From contig NZ_LPXO01000001.1 in the NCBI RefSeq assembly GCF_001482405.1, positions 558,001 through 622,000 on the forward strand: 64,000 nucleotides of DNA. Reading direction: 5' to 3'. The DNA comes from Pseudoponticoccus marisrubri. GTDB taxonomy: Bacteria > Pseudomonadota > Alphaproteobacteria > Rhodobacterales > Rhodobacteraceae. Shown here piece by piece: positions 55,206 through 64,000 of this stretch (the stretch's first letter is position 1; each line of letters begins with the position of its first letter). The notes below the pieces were generated by a model. The model ran no database searches. It was not told where the DNA came from and saw only the letters and a list, made by a program, of their open reading frames with translations. Position numbers and translations under genes: made by a program.

Positions 55206-56203
55206 GCGGGCTCGGGCACGGCGAGGCGCTGCAGGATGTCGGCGGCGATCTCGAAGGAGCGCAGCCGCGCGGCCGGATCATGGATCTGGCCGGTCAGGAT
55301 CACCTCGTCCGGGCGGTGGCGCGCGACCAGCTCGGCGAGCTGCCGCTCGACCGTCTCGGGCGCGCCCACGGCCGAGATGCGCAGCGCCGCGTCGATCTGC
55401 GGCTGCACCTGCGGCGGCACCACGGTGTCGAGATCGTCGACCGGCGCGGGCAGCTTGCCGGGCTGGCCGGTACGCAGCCGGTAGAAGGCCTGTTGCATCG
55501 AGGTCCGGAGGCGGCGCGCTTGCACGTCGGTCTCGGCGGCGAAGACGTTGACCGCCAGCATGGCATGCGGCCGTTCCAGCGTCTGCGAGGGGCGGAATCG
55601 CGCGCGGTAGAGGGCCAGCGCCTCTTCGAGGTGATCGGGCGCGAAATGCGAGGCGAAGGCATAAGGCAGGCCCAGCGCCGCCGCGACCTGCGCCCCGTGC
55701 AGAGAGGAGCCAAGGATCCAGAGCGGCACCTGCGTGCCCTCGCCGGGCAGCGCCCGCACGCGCAGCGCGTCATTCGGCGGGCCAAGAAGGGTGCGCAGCT
55801 CGGCCACTTCGTCGGCGAACCGCTCGGCCCGCGAGGGATGCACGCCCAGCGCCTGCATCACCGCGCGATCGCCGCCCGGCGCGCGGCCGAGCCCGAGATC
55901 GATCCGGTCGGGATAGAGCGTGGCCAGCGTGCCGAAGGTCTCGGCCACGGCCAGCGGCGCGTGGTTGGGCAGCATGATGCCCCCGGCCCCCACCCGCATC
56001 CGCCGGGTCAGCCCGGCGACATGACCGATCAGCACGGCCGTCGCAGAGGAGGCGATGCCGGCCATGTTGTGATGTTCGGCCAGCCAGTAGCGGTGATAGC
56101 CCCAGCCCTCGGCCTGGCGGGCGAGGTCGCCGGTGTTCTTCAGTGCCTGCGCGGCATCCGATCCCTCGGGAACCGGGGCGAGGTCGAGTAGCGAGTAGCG
56201 CAT
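55202..56203 (-). CDS. LLM-class flavin-dependent oxidoreductase
   Basis: A 333-residue bacterial luciferase-like monooxygenase fold. Motifs are [19 protein letters not shown] (flavin-side histidines), [35 protein letters not shown] and [20 protein letters not shown]. It needs reduced FMN or F420; the substrate is unknown. Coupled to the L,D-transpeptidase gene by ATGA. Confidence 0.87.
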   Translation of the reverse strand: MRYSLLDLAPVPEGSDAAQALKNTGDLARQAEGWGYHRYWLAEHHNMAGIASSATAVLIGHVAGLTRRMRVGAGGIMLPNHAPLAVAETFGTLATLYPDRIDLGLGRAPGGDRAVMQALGVHPSRAERFADEVAELRTLLGPPNDALRVRALPGEGTQVPLWILGSSLHGAQVAAALGLPYAFASHFAPDHLEEALALYRARFRPSQTLERPHAMLAVNVFAAETDVQARRLRTSMQQAFYRLRTGQPGKLPAPVDDLDTVVPPQVQPQIDAALRISAVGAPETVERQLAELVARHRPDEVILTGQIHDPAARLRSFEIAADILQRLAVPEPA

Positions 56204-56263
56204 GTCCGTCTCCTTTGGGTGTCAGCTATGCAGCGCCGCGCGCGGCGCAAGGGGCGGGCCGCG

Positions 56264-57346
56264 TCATAGCAGGTGCCCGGATTTCTCGGCCTTGACGGCA
56301 AGGTAGCGGGCGTTGAAGGGCGTCTCGCCCACTTTCAGCGGCACGCGCTCGGCCACGGCGATGCCGCAGCTTTCCATCATCGCCAGTTTGGCAGGGTTGT
56401 TGGTCATCAGCCGCACCGCGCCGAAGCCCAGCGTCTGAAGGATCTGCGCGCCGAGGCGGAAATCGCGCTCGTCATCCTCGAAGCCCAGCCGGTGATTGGC
56501 CTCGACCGTGTCGAAGCCCTGGTCCTGCAGGGCATAGGCGCGCATCTTGTTGGCCAGCCCGATGCCGCGGCCCTCCTGCTGGAGATAGAGCAGCACGCCC
56601 GCGCCCTCCTGCCCCATCTGCATCAGCGCCGCGTTGAGCTGCGGGCCGCAATCGCACTTCAACGAACCCAGCAGGTCGCCGGTGAAGCAGGCCGAGTGCA
56701 GCCGGGCGAGCACGGGGGCGGCGCGGTCGGGGCGGCCGATCTCGATCGCGTAATGCTCGTCGCTGCCATCCTCGGGACGGAAGATGTGCAGCCGCGCCTG
56801 TTCGGCGGCGCGCAGCGGCACGCGGGCCGTCACCACGTGATCGAGCGGCGGCAGCAGGTCGAGCAGCGGGGCCAGTGCCTCGACCGGCAGGGTGACGAGC
56901 CCGCCCTCGGCCGGCAGGCGCGCCGGCACCGGCACGACCAGCGCGGCGGGCAGCAGCCGGGCGGTCTTGCACAGGCGGATGGCCAGGCGATGCGCCTCGG
57001 CCGGGCCGCCGCGGCGGGTCGACAGCGGGCCTTTCATCGGGCTGTCCAGGTCGTTGGCCGGGTCGGCGAGATCCCGGATCCAGCGCAGGTCGGCGCCCTC
57101 CGGCACCACGACACGGGCGAGGTCGCCGTCATAGGCGCGGGCCTTCAGCGTCTCGGCCCGGCGGGCGGTCAGCGCGAGATCCACCGCACCCAGCGCAAGG
57201 ATCTCGGCCAGCCGCGCGGGGCGCAGCGTCTCCGCCGCGGCCAGCAGCAGCGTGCCCTCGGGACCGGTCAGCGCCACCGGCACGCCCATGCGCAGATCGG
57301 CGCGCGCCCGCGCTACGTTCTCGTTCAGATCCGGTCCCAGTGCCAT
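56264..57346 (-). CDS. ribA: GTP cyclohydrolase II with divergent N-terminal domain
   Basis: A 360-residue protein. The C-terminal about 200 residues are a full RibA domain: zinc ligands in [15 protein letters not shown], the catalytic [21 protein letters not shown] and the late TNNPAKL. It opens GTP for riboflavin synthesis. The N-terminal about 150 residues resemble the position of the DHBP synthase half of fused RibBA but lack its recognisable acidic/cysteine motifs, so that activity is doubtful. Start at ATG 57346, opposite the cenR gene. Confidence 0.85.
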   Translation of the reverse strand: MALGPDLNENVARARADLRMGVPVALTGPEGTLLLAAAETLRPARLAEILALGAVDLALTARRAETLKARAYDGDLARVVVPEGADLRWIRDLADPANDLDSPMKGPLSTRRGGPAEAHRLAIRLCKTARLLPAALVVPVPARLPAEGGLVTLPVEALAPLLDLLPPLDHVVTARVPLRAAEQARLHIFRPEDGSDEHYAIEIGRPDRAAPVLARLHSACFTGDLLGSLKCDCGPQLNAALMQMGQEGAGVLLYLQQEGRGIGLANKMRAYALQDQGFDTVEANHRLGFEDDERDFRLGAQILQTLGFGAVRLMTNNPAKLAMMESCGIAVAERVPLKVGETPFNARYLAVKAEKSGHLL

Positions 57347-57493
57347 GCCCGCCCCTTGCCCATCGTGCCGTTTCGACGCAGGTCCTGTAACATTTCCCCC
57401 TCGCGGACACGAGACCGTGAGAGGGATGCAGCAATCCTTGCCCGCCTGCGCATGACCGCACACTTGCTGCAAAACGAGCACGGAGACAACGCG

Positions 57494-58180
57494 ATGGCAC
57501 AGCTGAGAAACATCCTTCTGGTCGACGATGACGAGGACCTGCGCGAGGCGCTGGCCGAGCAACTGGTCATCACCGAGGATTTCGAGGTGTTCGAGGCCGA
57601 GAACGGCGCCTCGGCCATGAGCCGCGCCAAGGAACAGATCTATGACCTGATCATCCTCGACGTGGGCCTGCCCGACACGGATGGGCGCGAGCTGTGCCGG
57701 CTGATGCGCAAGCAGGGCGTCAAGTCGCCGATCATCATGCTGACCGGCCATGACAGCGACGCCGACACGATCCTGGGTCTCGATGCGGGCGCCAACGACT
57801 ACGTCACCAAGCCGTTCAAGTTTCCCGTCCTGTTGGCCCGGATCCGGGCGCAGATGCGCCAGCACGAGCAATCCGAGGACGCGGTCTTTACCGTGGGGCC
57901 CTACACGTTCAAGCCCTCGATGAAGGTGCTGGTGACCGAGGATGACCGCAAGATCCGGCTGACCGAGAAGGAAACCAACATCCTCAAGTTCCTCTACCGC
58001 TCGACCGAGGGCGTGGTGCCACGCGACACGCTGCTGCACGAGGTTTGGGGCTACAATGCCGGAGTGACGACCCACACGCTCGAGACGCATATCTACCGGC
58101 TGCGCCAGAAAATCGAGCCGGACCCGTCCAACGCGCGGTTGCTGGTCACCGAGTCGGGTGGCTACCGGCTGGTTGCCTGA
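57494..58180 (+). CDS. cenR: OmpR-family response regulator, CenR-like
   Basis: A 228-residue regulator. The receiver is [19 protein letters not shown] with D56 ([11 protein letters not shown]) and K106 (VTKPF). The joining segment [17 protein letters not shown] and DNA-binding end [20 protein letters not shown] match the CenR group that controls envelope and division genes in Caulobacter and Rhodobacter. CenR is essential in those species. A GGAGA site fixes ATG 57494. The kinase partner is not in the window. Confidence 0.72.
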   Translation: MAQLRNILLVDDDEDLREALAEQLVITEDFEVFEAENGASAMSRAKEQIYDLIILDVGLPDTDGRELCRLMRKQGVKSPIIMLTGHDSDADTILGLDAGANDYVTKPFKFPVLLARIRAQMRQHEQSEDAVFTVGPYTFKPSMKVLVTEDDRKIRLTEKETNILKFLYRSTEGVVPRDTLLHEVWGYNAGVTTHTLETHIYRLRQKIEPDPSNARLLVTESGGYRLVA

Positions 58181-58271
58181 AATTTCGGCAATTCCGCAGC
58201 CCGGGCGCACAAAGCCGCGCCAGTGACGCAAGGATATGGGCAAAAGCGCGGCAGGAATGCCGCAGTACAAC

Positions 58272-58285
58272 TTGACGCAGATCAA
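58272..58285 (+). promoter_or_regulatory. FNR/Dnr-type binding site upstream of a candidate small RNA
   Basis: TTGACGCAGATCAA fits the TTGAY-N4-ATCAA box of FnrL and related oxygen/NO regulators. With a -10-like TTTATT at 58306-58311 the start would be near 58318, placing the box centre at about -40, as for FNR activation. No protein gene follows. Confidence 0.6.
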
Positions 58286-58317
58286 AGGCGTATTGCCCGC
58301 CTGCCTTTATTCCGGTC

Positions 58318-58410
58318 ATACTGAAGGGTGAAAGTTCCCGTTGCATGTGCGGGTCATCGCATGCACCTCCCTGTTGGACCTGGCCGGGCCTCGTGCCCGG
58401 TCTTTTTTTT
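58318..58410 (+). ncRNA. Candidate trans-acting small RNA between cenR and pnp
   Basis: About 90 bases from a predicted start near 58318 to a strong terminator. A central hairpin pairs TGCATG (58342-58347) with CATGCA (58360-58365). A single-stranded C-rich stretch, ACCTCCCTGTTGG, follows, of the anti-ribosome-site type used by alphaproteobacterial small RNAs. No open frame with a start and ribosome site fits. An FNR box lies upstream. Bases 58411-58655 beyond it hold no gene that I can support. Confidence 0.55.
58382..58410 (+). terminator. Rho-independent terminator of the candidate small RNA
   Basis: An 8-pair stem including one G-U (58382-58389 with 58395-58402) and a 5-nt loop, followed by eight Ts (58403-58410). 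It cannot belong to cenR directly without more than 200 bases of trailer. Confidence 0.88.
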
Positions 58411-58655
58411 GCGGCATGCACAGGGCGGAAGGGTCGGGCCCCGGCATCCCCGCCGAGGCCCACGGCGCGTTCCGTGAGTGATGTGGTGAAACGGCCGATC
58501 CGTCGACACGTGCCATGATTGACGGTGCCGATAACGGGTAAAGACTTCGTCAACTTCCCCGCGTCTCGCGTATAGGTAGCACGCAACGGGCTGGCCACAA
58601 ACAACCATGAGGCGATATCGGCAGGGCTTTGCCAGTCGCCAGGCCGCCTGGCACG

Positions 58656-58680
58656 AAAAAGGGGCGCCCGAAGGCGCCCC
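58656..58680 (-). terminator. Rho-independent terminator of pnp
   Basis: A perfect 8-bp stem (58661-58668 with 58673-58680), 4-nt loop, then five Ts on the minus strand. It lies 38 bases after the pnp stop codon. Confidence 0.9.
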
Positions 58681-58718
58681 GATCAAGGTCGCGCACGTGG
58701 CGCGCGATGGAGGACCGC

Positions 58719-60860
<2,142 letters not shown>

Positions 60861-61150
60861 CATCGTATCCTGTAGGGGAGCGCGCCCGGCCCCTGCCGGG
60901 TCTCCCGTTTGAGTGGCGGCCCCATTGCCGCCGGTCCCTCTCATCTATCCTTCACGGCGCGGGGACCGTCGCACCACGTCTCAGATGTGCGGCTCCGTTA
61001 CATGTTTTCGGGCGATTTGGAAAGCCTTTCCGCCGCCCGGGCGACGATGCGCCCCGCCCCGCGGGCGCCCGTGACCGGGGGTATTCAGGACTTGAGATCG
61101 CATCCGGGCCGCGCTTCACTTACCGAAGACCGCCCAGCCCGGAGCCTGCC

Positions 61151-63403
61151 ATGCGACGCCTTGCCCTGCTCTTCGCCCTTCTCGGCCTGTCTGCCGCGCC
61201 CGCCTCGGCCCAGGGCCTGGCCAGTTGCGATTTCGGTTTTGAGGTCGACACGCAAAGCTCGGCCTTCCAGGCCATGGTCGTCGATGGCGAGGCCAAGCCG
61301 GGCTTCTGGCTGTCGATCAACCGTGCGCCTTCGGATGTGCGCGAGATCGCGCGCTTCGTGGGCCGCATGCAGATCTGCCTCTCGACCCCGGACGGCAAGC
61401 CGCGCGAGATCACCCGCAACGGCCGCCGGATCACGCTGGACAGCCCCTTCGTGTCCTCCTGCACGGTGGCGCTGCTGCCGGGCAACCGGCTGCTGACCAA
61501 CCGGCATTGCTTCCACGATCCCGATCTCGAACGCGGCGGCTTCGAGATCGTGCAGGAGGCGCGGGTGAACTTCAACTACACCGATCAGGACACGACCTCG
61601 GCAGTACGCACCTATCGCGTGCTGCCGCGAGCGCTGGCCGAGGATGCGGCGCTGGATGCGATGGTCCTGCAGGTGATCGGGGGCGATGCGAATGCCGATC
61701 TCGGAGGGCATCTGCCGCTGCGCATGATGACGCGGGCCGAGCCCTTCCAGGAGCTGCGCATGATCCACCATCCCGGGGGCGATCCGCAGCAATACTCCAC
61801 CGGCACCTGCCAGGTGCATCGCCGCCAGTCCGAGATTCCGCCCGAGGACTCGGTCTTCCGCCACACCTGCGAAAGCACCGGCGGCTCGTCCGGCGCGCTG
61901 CTTTTCGATGCGCGGACGCTGGCGGTCGTGGCGCTGCACAACCAGGGCGGGCTGAGCCGCGTGGGCGACAGTTTCAACGGCGGCCACAAGATCGGCCCGA
62001 TCGCCGCGGCGCTGGGTCTGGGTTTCGAGTCCGTCGAACAGGCCGAGCCCGAGCGCGATCCTGCACCGGACCGCGCGGCGGCGGCCACGGCAGCGCTGGG
62101 AGCCGCGCTGATCCCGACCGATCCGCAGACCCGCATGGAGGCCCTCGCGCGGGTCGCGGAAGACTTCGACGGCACGCCGGCCGCGGCGACGGCCAAGCGC
62201 CTGCAGACACAGTTGCGCGACGAGCTGGCGGCCGAACAGGCGAGGCAGTCCGAACGGGCCGAGGCCGAGCGGACCCAAGCGGCCCAGTCCGCGCTGGAGG
62301 CCGCGCTGAACCCGCTGGATCCAACGGCGCTGCGCGCGGTGCGCGACCGCTTTGCCGGCACCGAGGCGGCACGCCGGGCAGAGGCCGAGCTGGACCGGAT
62401 CGACGCCGCAGAGACGCTGGAGCGCCGCGCCAATGACGCGCTGTCCGCCGCGCTGCGGATCGACGATCTGACCCGGCGCATCGCGCAGCTGCTGGTCGTG
62501 GCCAAGGATTTCCCCGAGACCCGTGCCGGGCTGCGCGCACAGGACGCCGCCGCCCGCTATGCCGAGACGCTGCGACAGGAGCGGGCGGACCCGTCCGAGG
62601 CGCTGATCGCCCTGTTCCGGCAGGGCCCCGAGGCCGACCTGTCGCAGATCCCGGTAGTCCGCGTGCCGATCATCGAGAATCCCGGCCCGCAGAAGGACAT
62701 CCAGGCGCGGCTCGTGACGTCCAAAGCGCGCAGCCCGGTGGACACGCTCTACGATCATCTGCGCGTGCACCTGCAGACCATGGAGGTCTCGGGCCGCGAC
62801 GATGCCTTGCGCGCGCAACTGGGCGGGGCCCGCAATTTCCGCGCCGTGCAGGTCTATCACGACACGGACGGCACCCGCGCCGCGCTGCGGGGCTGGGTCT
62901 CGGGCGGCGAGCTGTCGATGCTGGTGCTGGTGCTGCCGGCCGAGGCACGCCCGGCGCGGCTGGTGCGGCTGGCGATCCCGGCCGGGCCGCGCGGTCTGCA
63001 CCCGGGCGACGATCCGGGCTATGTGGTGCCCGATTCCAACTATGTCGCGCAGGCCCCCGATGGCGGGCTGCTGATCCAGCTGGACACGGCGCGCCGCTGT
63101 TCAGGTACACGACGGATGGGGATCATCGTCTCGCTTGCGCCCGGGCTCAACCGGCTGAACTGGGTCTCGCCCATCCGCACCGCCGGCGGCAACCATTTCG
63201 GCTTTACCGAAGACAGCCTCTTCGCGGTGGATGGTGGCTCCTGCGAGAATGACTACCTGTACGAGATCGACATGGCGACCGGCCGCGTGAAGACGCGCGA
63301 GGTAATCCCCTCGGCGCAGGATGCCGGCGATTTCACCGCGGTGGACGGCAAGGACCTGTACCTGGTGCTCTACAACCGGTTCATGCAGTTCCGCCTGCCC
63401 TAG
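61151..63403 (+). CDS. Secreted V8-like serine protease with long helical and C-terminal domains
   Basis: A 750-residue protein with a signal peptide (LALLFALLGLSAAPASAQ). Residues about 80-290 form a trypsin/V8-like domain: H119 (LLTNRHCF), D169 (DAALDAMVLQV), S247 (STGGSSGALLF), and HHPGG before it. Residues about 300-500 are alanine- and charge-rich helices, probably coiled coil. Residues 520-750 are a strand-rich domain of unknown fold ending YLVLYNRFMQFRLP. The whole is far longer than V8 proteases (about 300). It lies between pnp and rpsO but on the opposite strand. A CGGAG site fixes the start. Confidence 0.75.
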   Translation: MRRLALLFALLGLSAAPASAQGLASCDFGFEVDTQSSAFQAMVVDGEAKPGFWLSINRAPSDVREIARFVGRMQICLSTPDGKPREITRNGRRITLDSPFVSSCTVALLPGNRLLTNRHCFHDPDLERGGFEIVQEARVNFNYTDQDTTSAVRTYRVLPRALAEDAALDAMVLQVIGGDANADLGGHLPLRMMTRAEPFQELRMIHHPGGDPQQYSTGTCQVHRRQSEIPPEDSVFRHTCESTGGSSGALLFDARTLAVVALHNQGGLSRVGDSFNGGHKIGPIAAALGLGFESVEQAEPERDPAPDRAAAATAALGAALIPTDPQTRMEALARVAEDFDGTPAAATAKRLQTQLRDELAAEQARQSERAEAERTQAAQSALEAALNPLDPTALRAVRDRFAGTEAARRAEAELDRIDAAETLERRANDALSAALRIDDLTRRIAQLLVVAKDFPETRAGLRAQDAAARYAETLRQERADPSEALIALFRQGPEADLSQIPVVRVPIIENPGPQKDIQARLVTSKARSPVDTLYDHLRVHLQTMEVSGRDDALRAQLGGARNFRAVQVYHDTDGTRAALRGWVSGGELSMLVLVLPAEARPARLVRLAIPAGPRGLHPGDDPGYVVPDSNYVAQAPDGGLLIQLDTARRCSGTRRMGIIVSLAPGLNRLNWVSPIRTAGGNHFGFTEDSLFAVDGGSCENDYLYEIDMATGRVKTREVIPSAQDAGDFTAVDGKDLYLVLYNRFMQFRLP

Positions 63404-63412
63404 AACGGGAAA

Positions 63413-63437
63413 CGCCCGCTCCGACATGGAGCGGGCG
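63413..63437. terminator. Terminator hairpin between the protease gene and rpsO
   Basis: A perfect 10-bp stem (63413-63422 with 63428-63437) and 5-nt loop. On the minus strand it is followed by TTT, so it mainly ends rpsO; the plus side has no T-run. Confidence 0.7.
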
Positions 63438-63468
63438 CCTGTCCCTCGGTATTCTGAAGCGATCGCTC

Positions 63469-63738
63469 TTAGCGGCGAATGCCCAGGCGCTTGATGAGGT
63501 CGCGATACCGGCCCTCATCCTTGCCTTTCAGGTAATCCAGCAGCTTGCGGCGCTGTGCCACGAGCTTGAGAAGGCCACGACGCGAGTGGTTGTCCTTCTT
63601 GTGGGTCTTGAAGTGCTCGGTCAGCGTCGCGATCCGCGAGGTCAGAATGGCCACCTGAACTTCGGGCGAACCGGTGTCGCCGTCCTTCGTGGCGTATTCC
63701 TTCATCAGGCGGGTCTTTTCCTCGGCCGTGATCGACAT
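63469..63738 (-). CDS. rpsO: 30S ribosomal protein S15
   Basis: An 89-residue protein that binds the central domain of 16S rRNA. The family pattern is complete: [20 protein letters not shown], then [20 protein letters not shown] and the C-terminal [25 protein letters not shown] site precedes the ATG. It is transcribed leftward from a promoter within 63739-63868; no clear -35/-10 pair stands out there. The hairpin at 63413-63437 ends it. Confidence 0.97.
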   Translation of the reverse strand: MSITAEEKTRLMKEYATKDGDTGSPEVQVAILTSRIATLTEHFKTHKKDNHSRRGLLKLVAQRRKLLDYLKGKDEGRYRDLIKRLGIRR

Positions 63739-63868
63739 CGGGGTCTCCTTTTCGGATCAATGGGTTATGGCACAAGCCGGGATGTCGTCCAGCAAGGCCC
63801 ATGGAGGTGCTCCGCAAAGCGGATGCGTGCCTTTACGTGATTCTGAGCGGATTGCCAAGCGCGCCCGG

Positions 63869-64000
63869 TCAGGCGAAGGCAAGCTCTCCCGCGGCGCTTT
63901 CGCCCACCAGCACCAGCTGGTCGGGGCTGGGCGCCTCGGACGAGGGCAACACGGTCAGCACCGTGCCATCCACGACGATTTCGGTCATCTCCGGATCCTC
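63869..64000 (-). CDS. C-terminal end of a gene, or a 39-residue small gene
   Basis: The minus-strand frame enters from the right edge as EDPEMTEIVVDGTVLTVLPS, then SEAPSPDQLVLVGESAAGEL, and stops at 63869. If it is the tail of a longer gene, only about 43 residues are seen. If it starts at the internal ATG (63988), an AGGA stretch upstream could serve as ribosome site. It looks acidic and strand-rich. No family recognised. Confidence 0.45.
   Translation of the reverse strand, partial: EDPEMTEIVVDGTVLTVLPSSEAPSPDQLVLVGESAAGELAFA

Overview
The window is high-GC, densely packed alphaproteobacterial DNA. Gene content and order point to the family Rhodobacteraceae (Roseobacter/Rhodobacter group). 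The indicators are the sdh-mch-mcl2-mdh-suc TCA/ethylmalonyl-CoA block, a PetP/PetR pair, a CenR-like regulator and a taurine tauABC/tpa cluster. I assign no genus. I see no rRNA, tRNA, CRISPR array, insertion sequence, phage gene or origin. The region reads as ordinary chromosome.

Layout. (1) 1-21.9 kb is central carbon metabolism: sdhCDAB with two small exported proteins between sdhA and sdhB, then mch, DUF1737, NnrU and mcl2 of the ethylmalonyl-CoA pathway. A TauE/SafE permease, mdh, sucC, a small membrane gene, sucD, sucA and sucB follow, then a four-gene accessory cassette (UDG-like, glycosyltransferase, CxxC protein, MAPEG) and lpd. sdhC and sucC carry almost the same 33-bp operator in the same orientation and at nearly the same distance from the start codon, so they are probably co-regulated. 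(2) 21.9-26 kb holds envelope and division genes: an FMN-binding oxidase-like protein, plsC, ftsX, ftsE and a zinc-ribbon membrane protein. (3) 26-31.7 kb is taurine use: tauABC divergent from tpa, with a direct-repeat operator between them and three stacked hairpins after tauA. (4) 31.8-38 kb is a mixed stretch: a degenerate ImmA/IrrE-like protein, HU, AMP nucleosidase, a class II aldolase, two tiny or small membrane proteins, a lytic transglycosylase, an SDR and ExoD. (5) 38-44.3 kb holds the isoprenoid operon (histone-deacetylase-like gene, xseB, ispA, dxs), petP-petR and ilvE. (6) 44.3-54.6 kb has a lone PAS protein and a spermidine/putrescine-type ABC operon. That operon is divergent from an ectoine-hydrolase-like M24 enzyme and an ArgE/DoeB2-like M20 deacetylase. 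(7) 54.7-64 kb has an L,D-transpeptidase, an LLM flavoprotein, ribA, cenR, a candidate small RNA behind an FNR-type box, pnp, a long V8-like protease, rpsO and a partial gene.

Many genes are translationally coupled by ATGA overlaps, which was used to fix start codons. The most notable features not explained by ordinary annotation are the shared 33-bp TCA operator, the FNR-box small RNA between cenR and pnp, the degenerate ImmA-like protein, the 27-residue membrane peptide, and the solute transporters with large inserted domains. All family names come from recognising the translated sequence, not from database searches.
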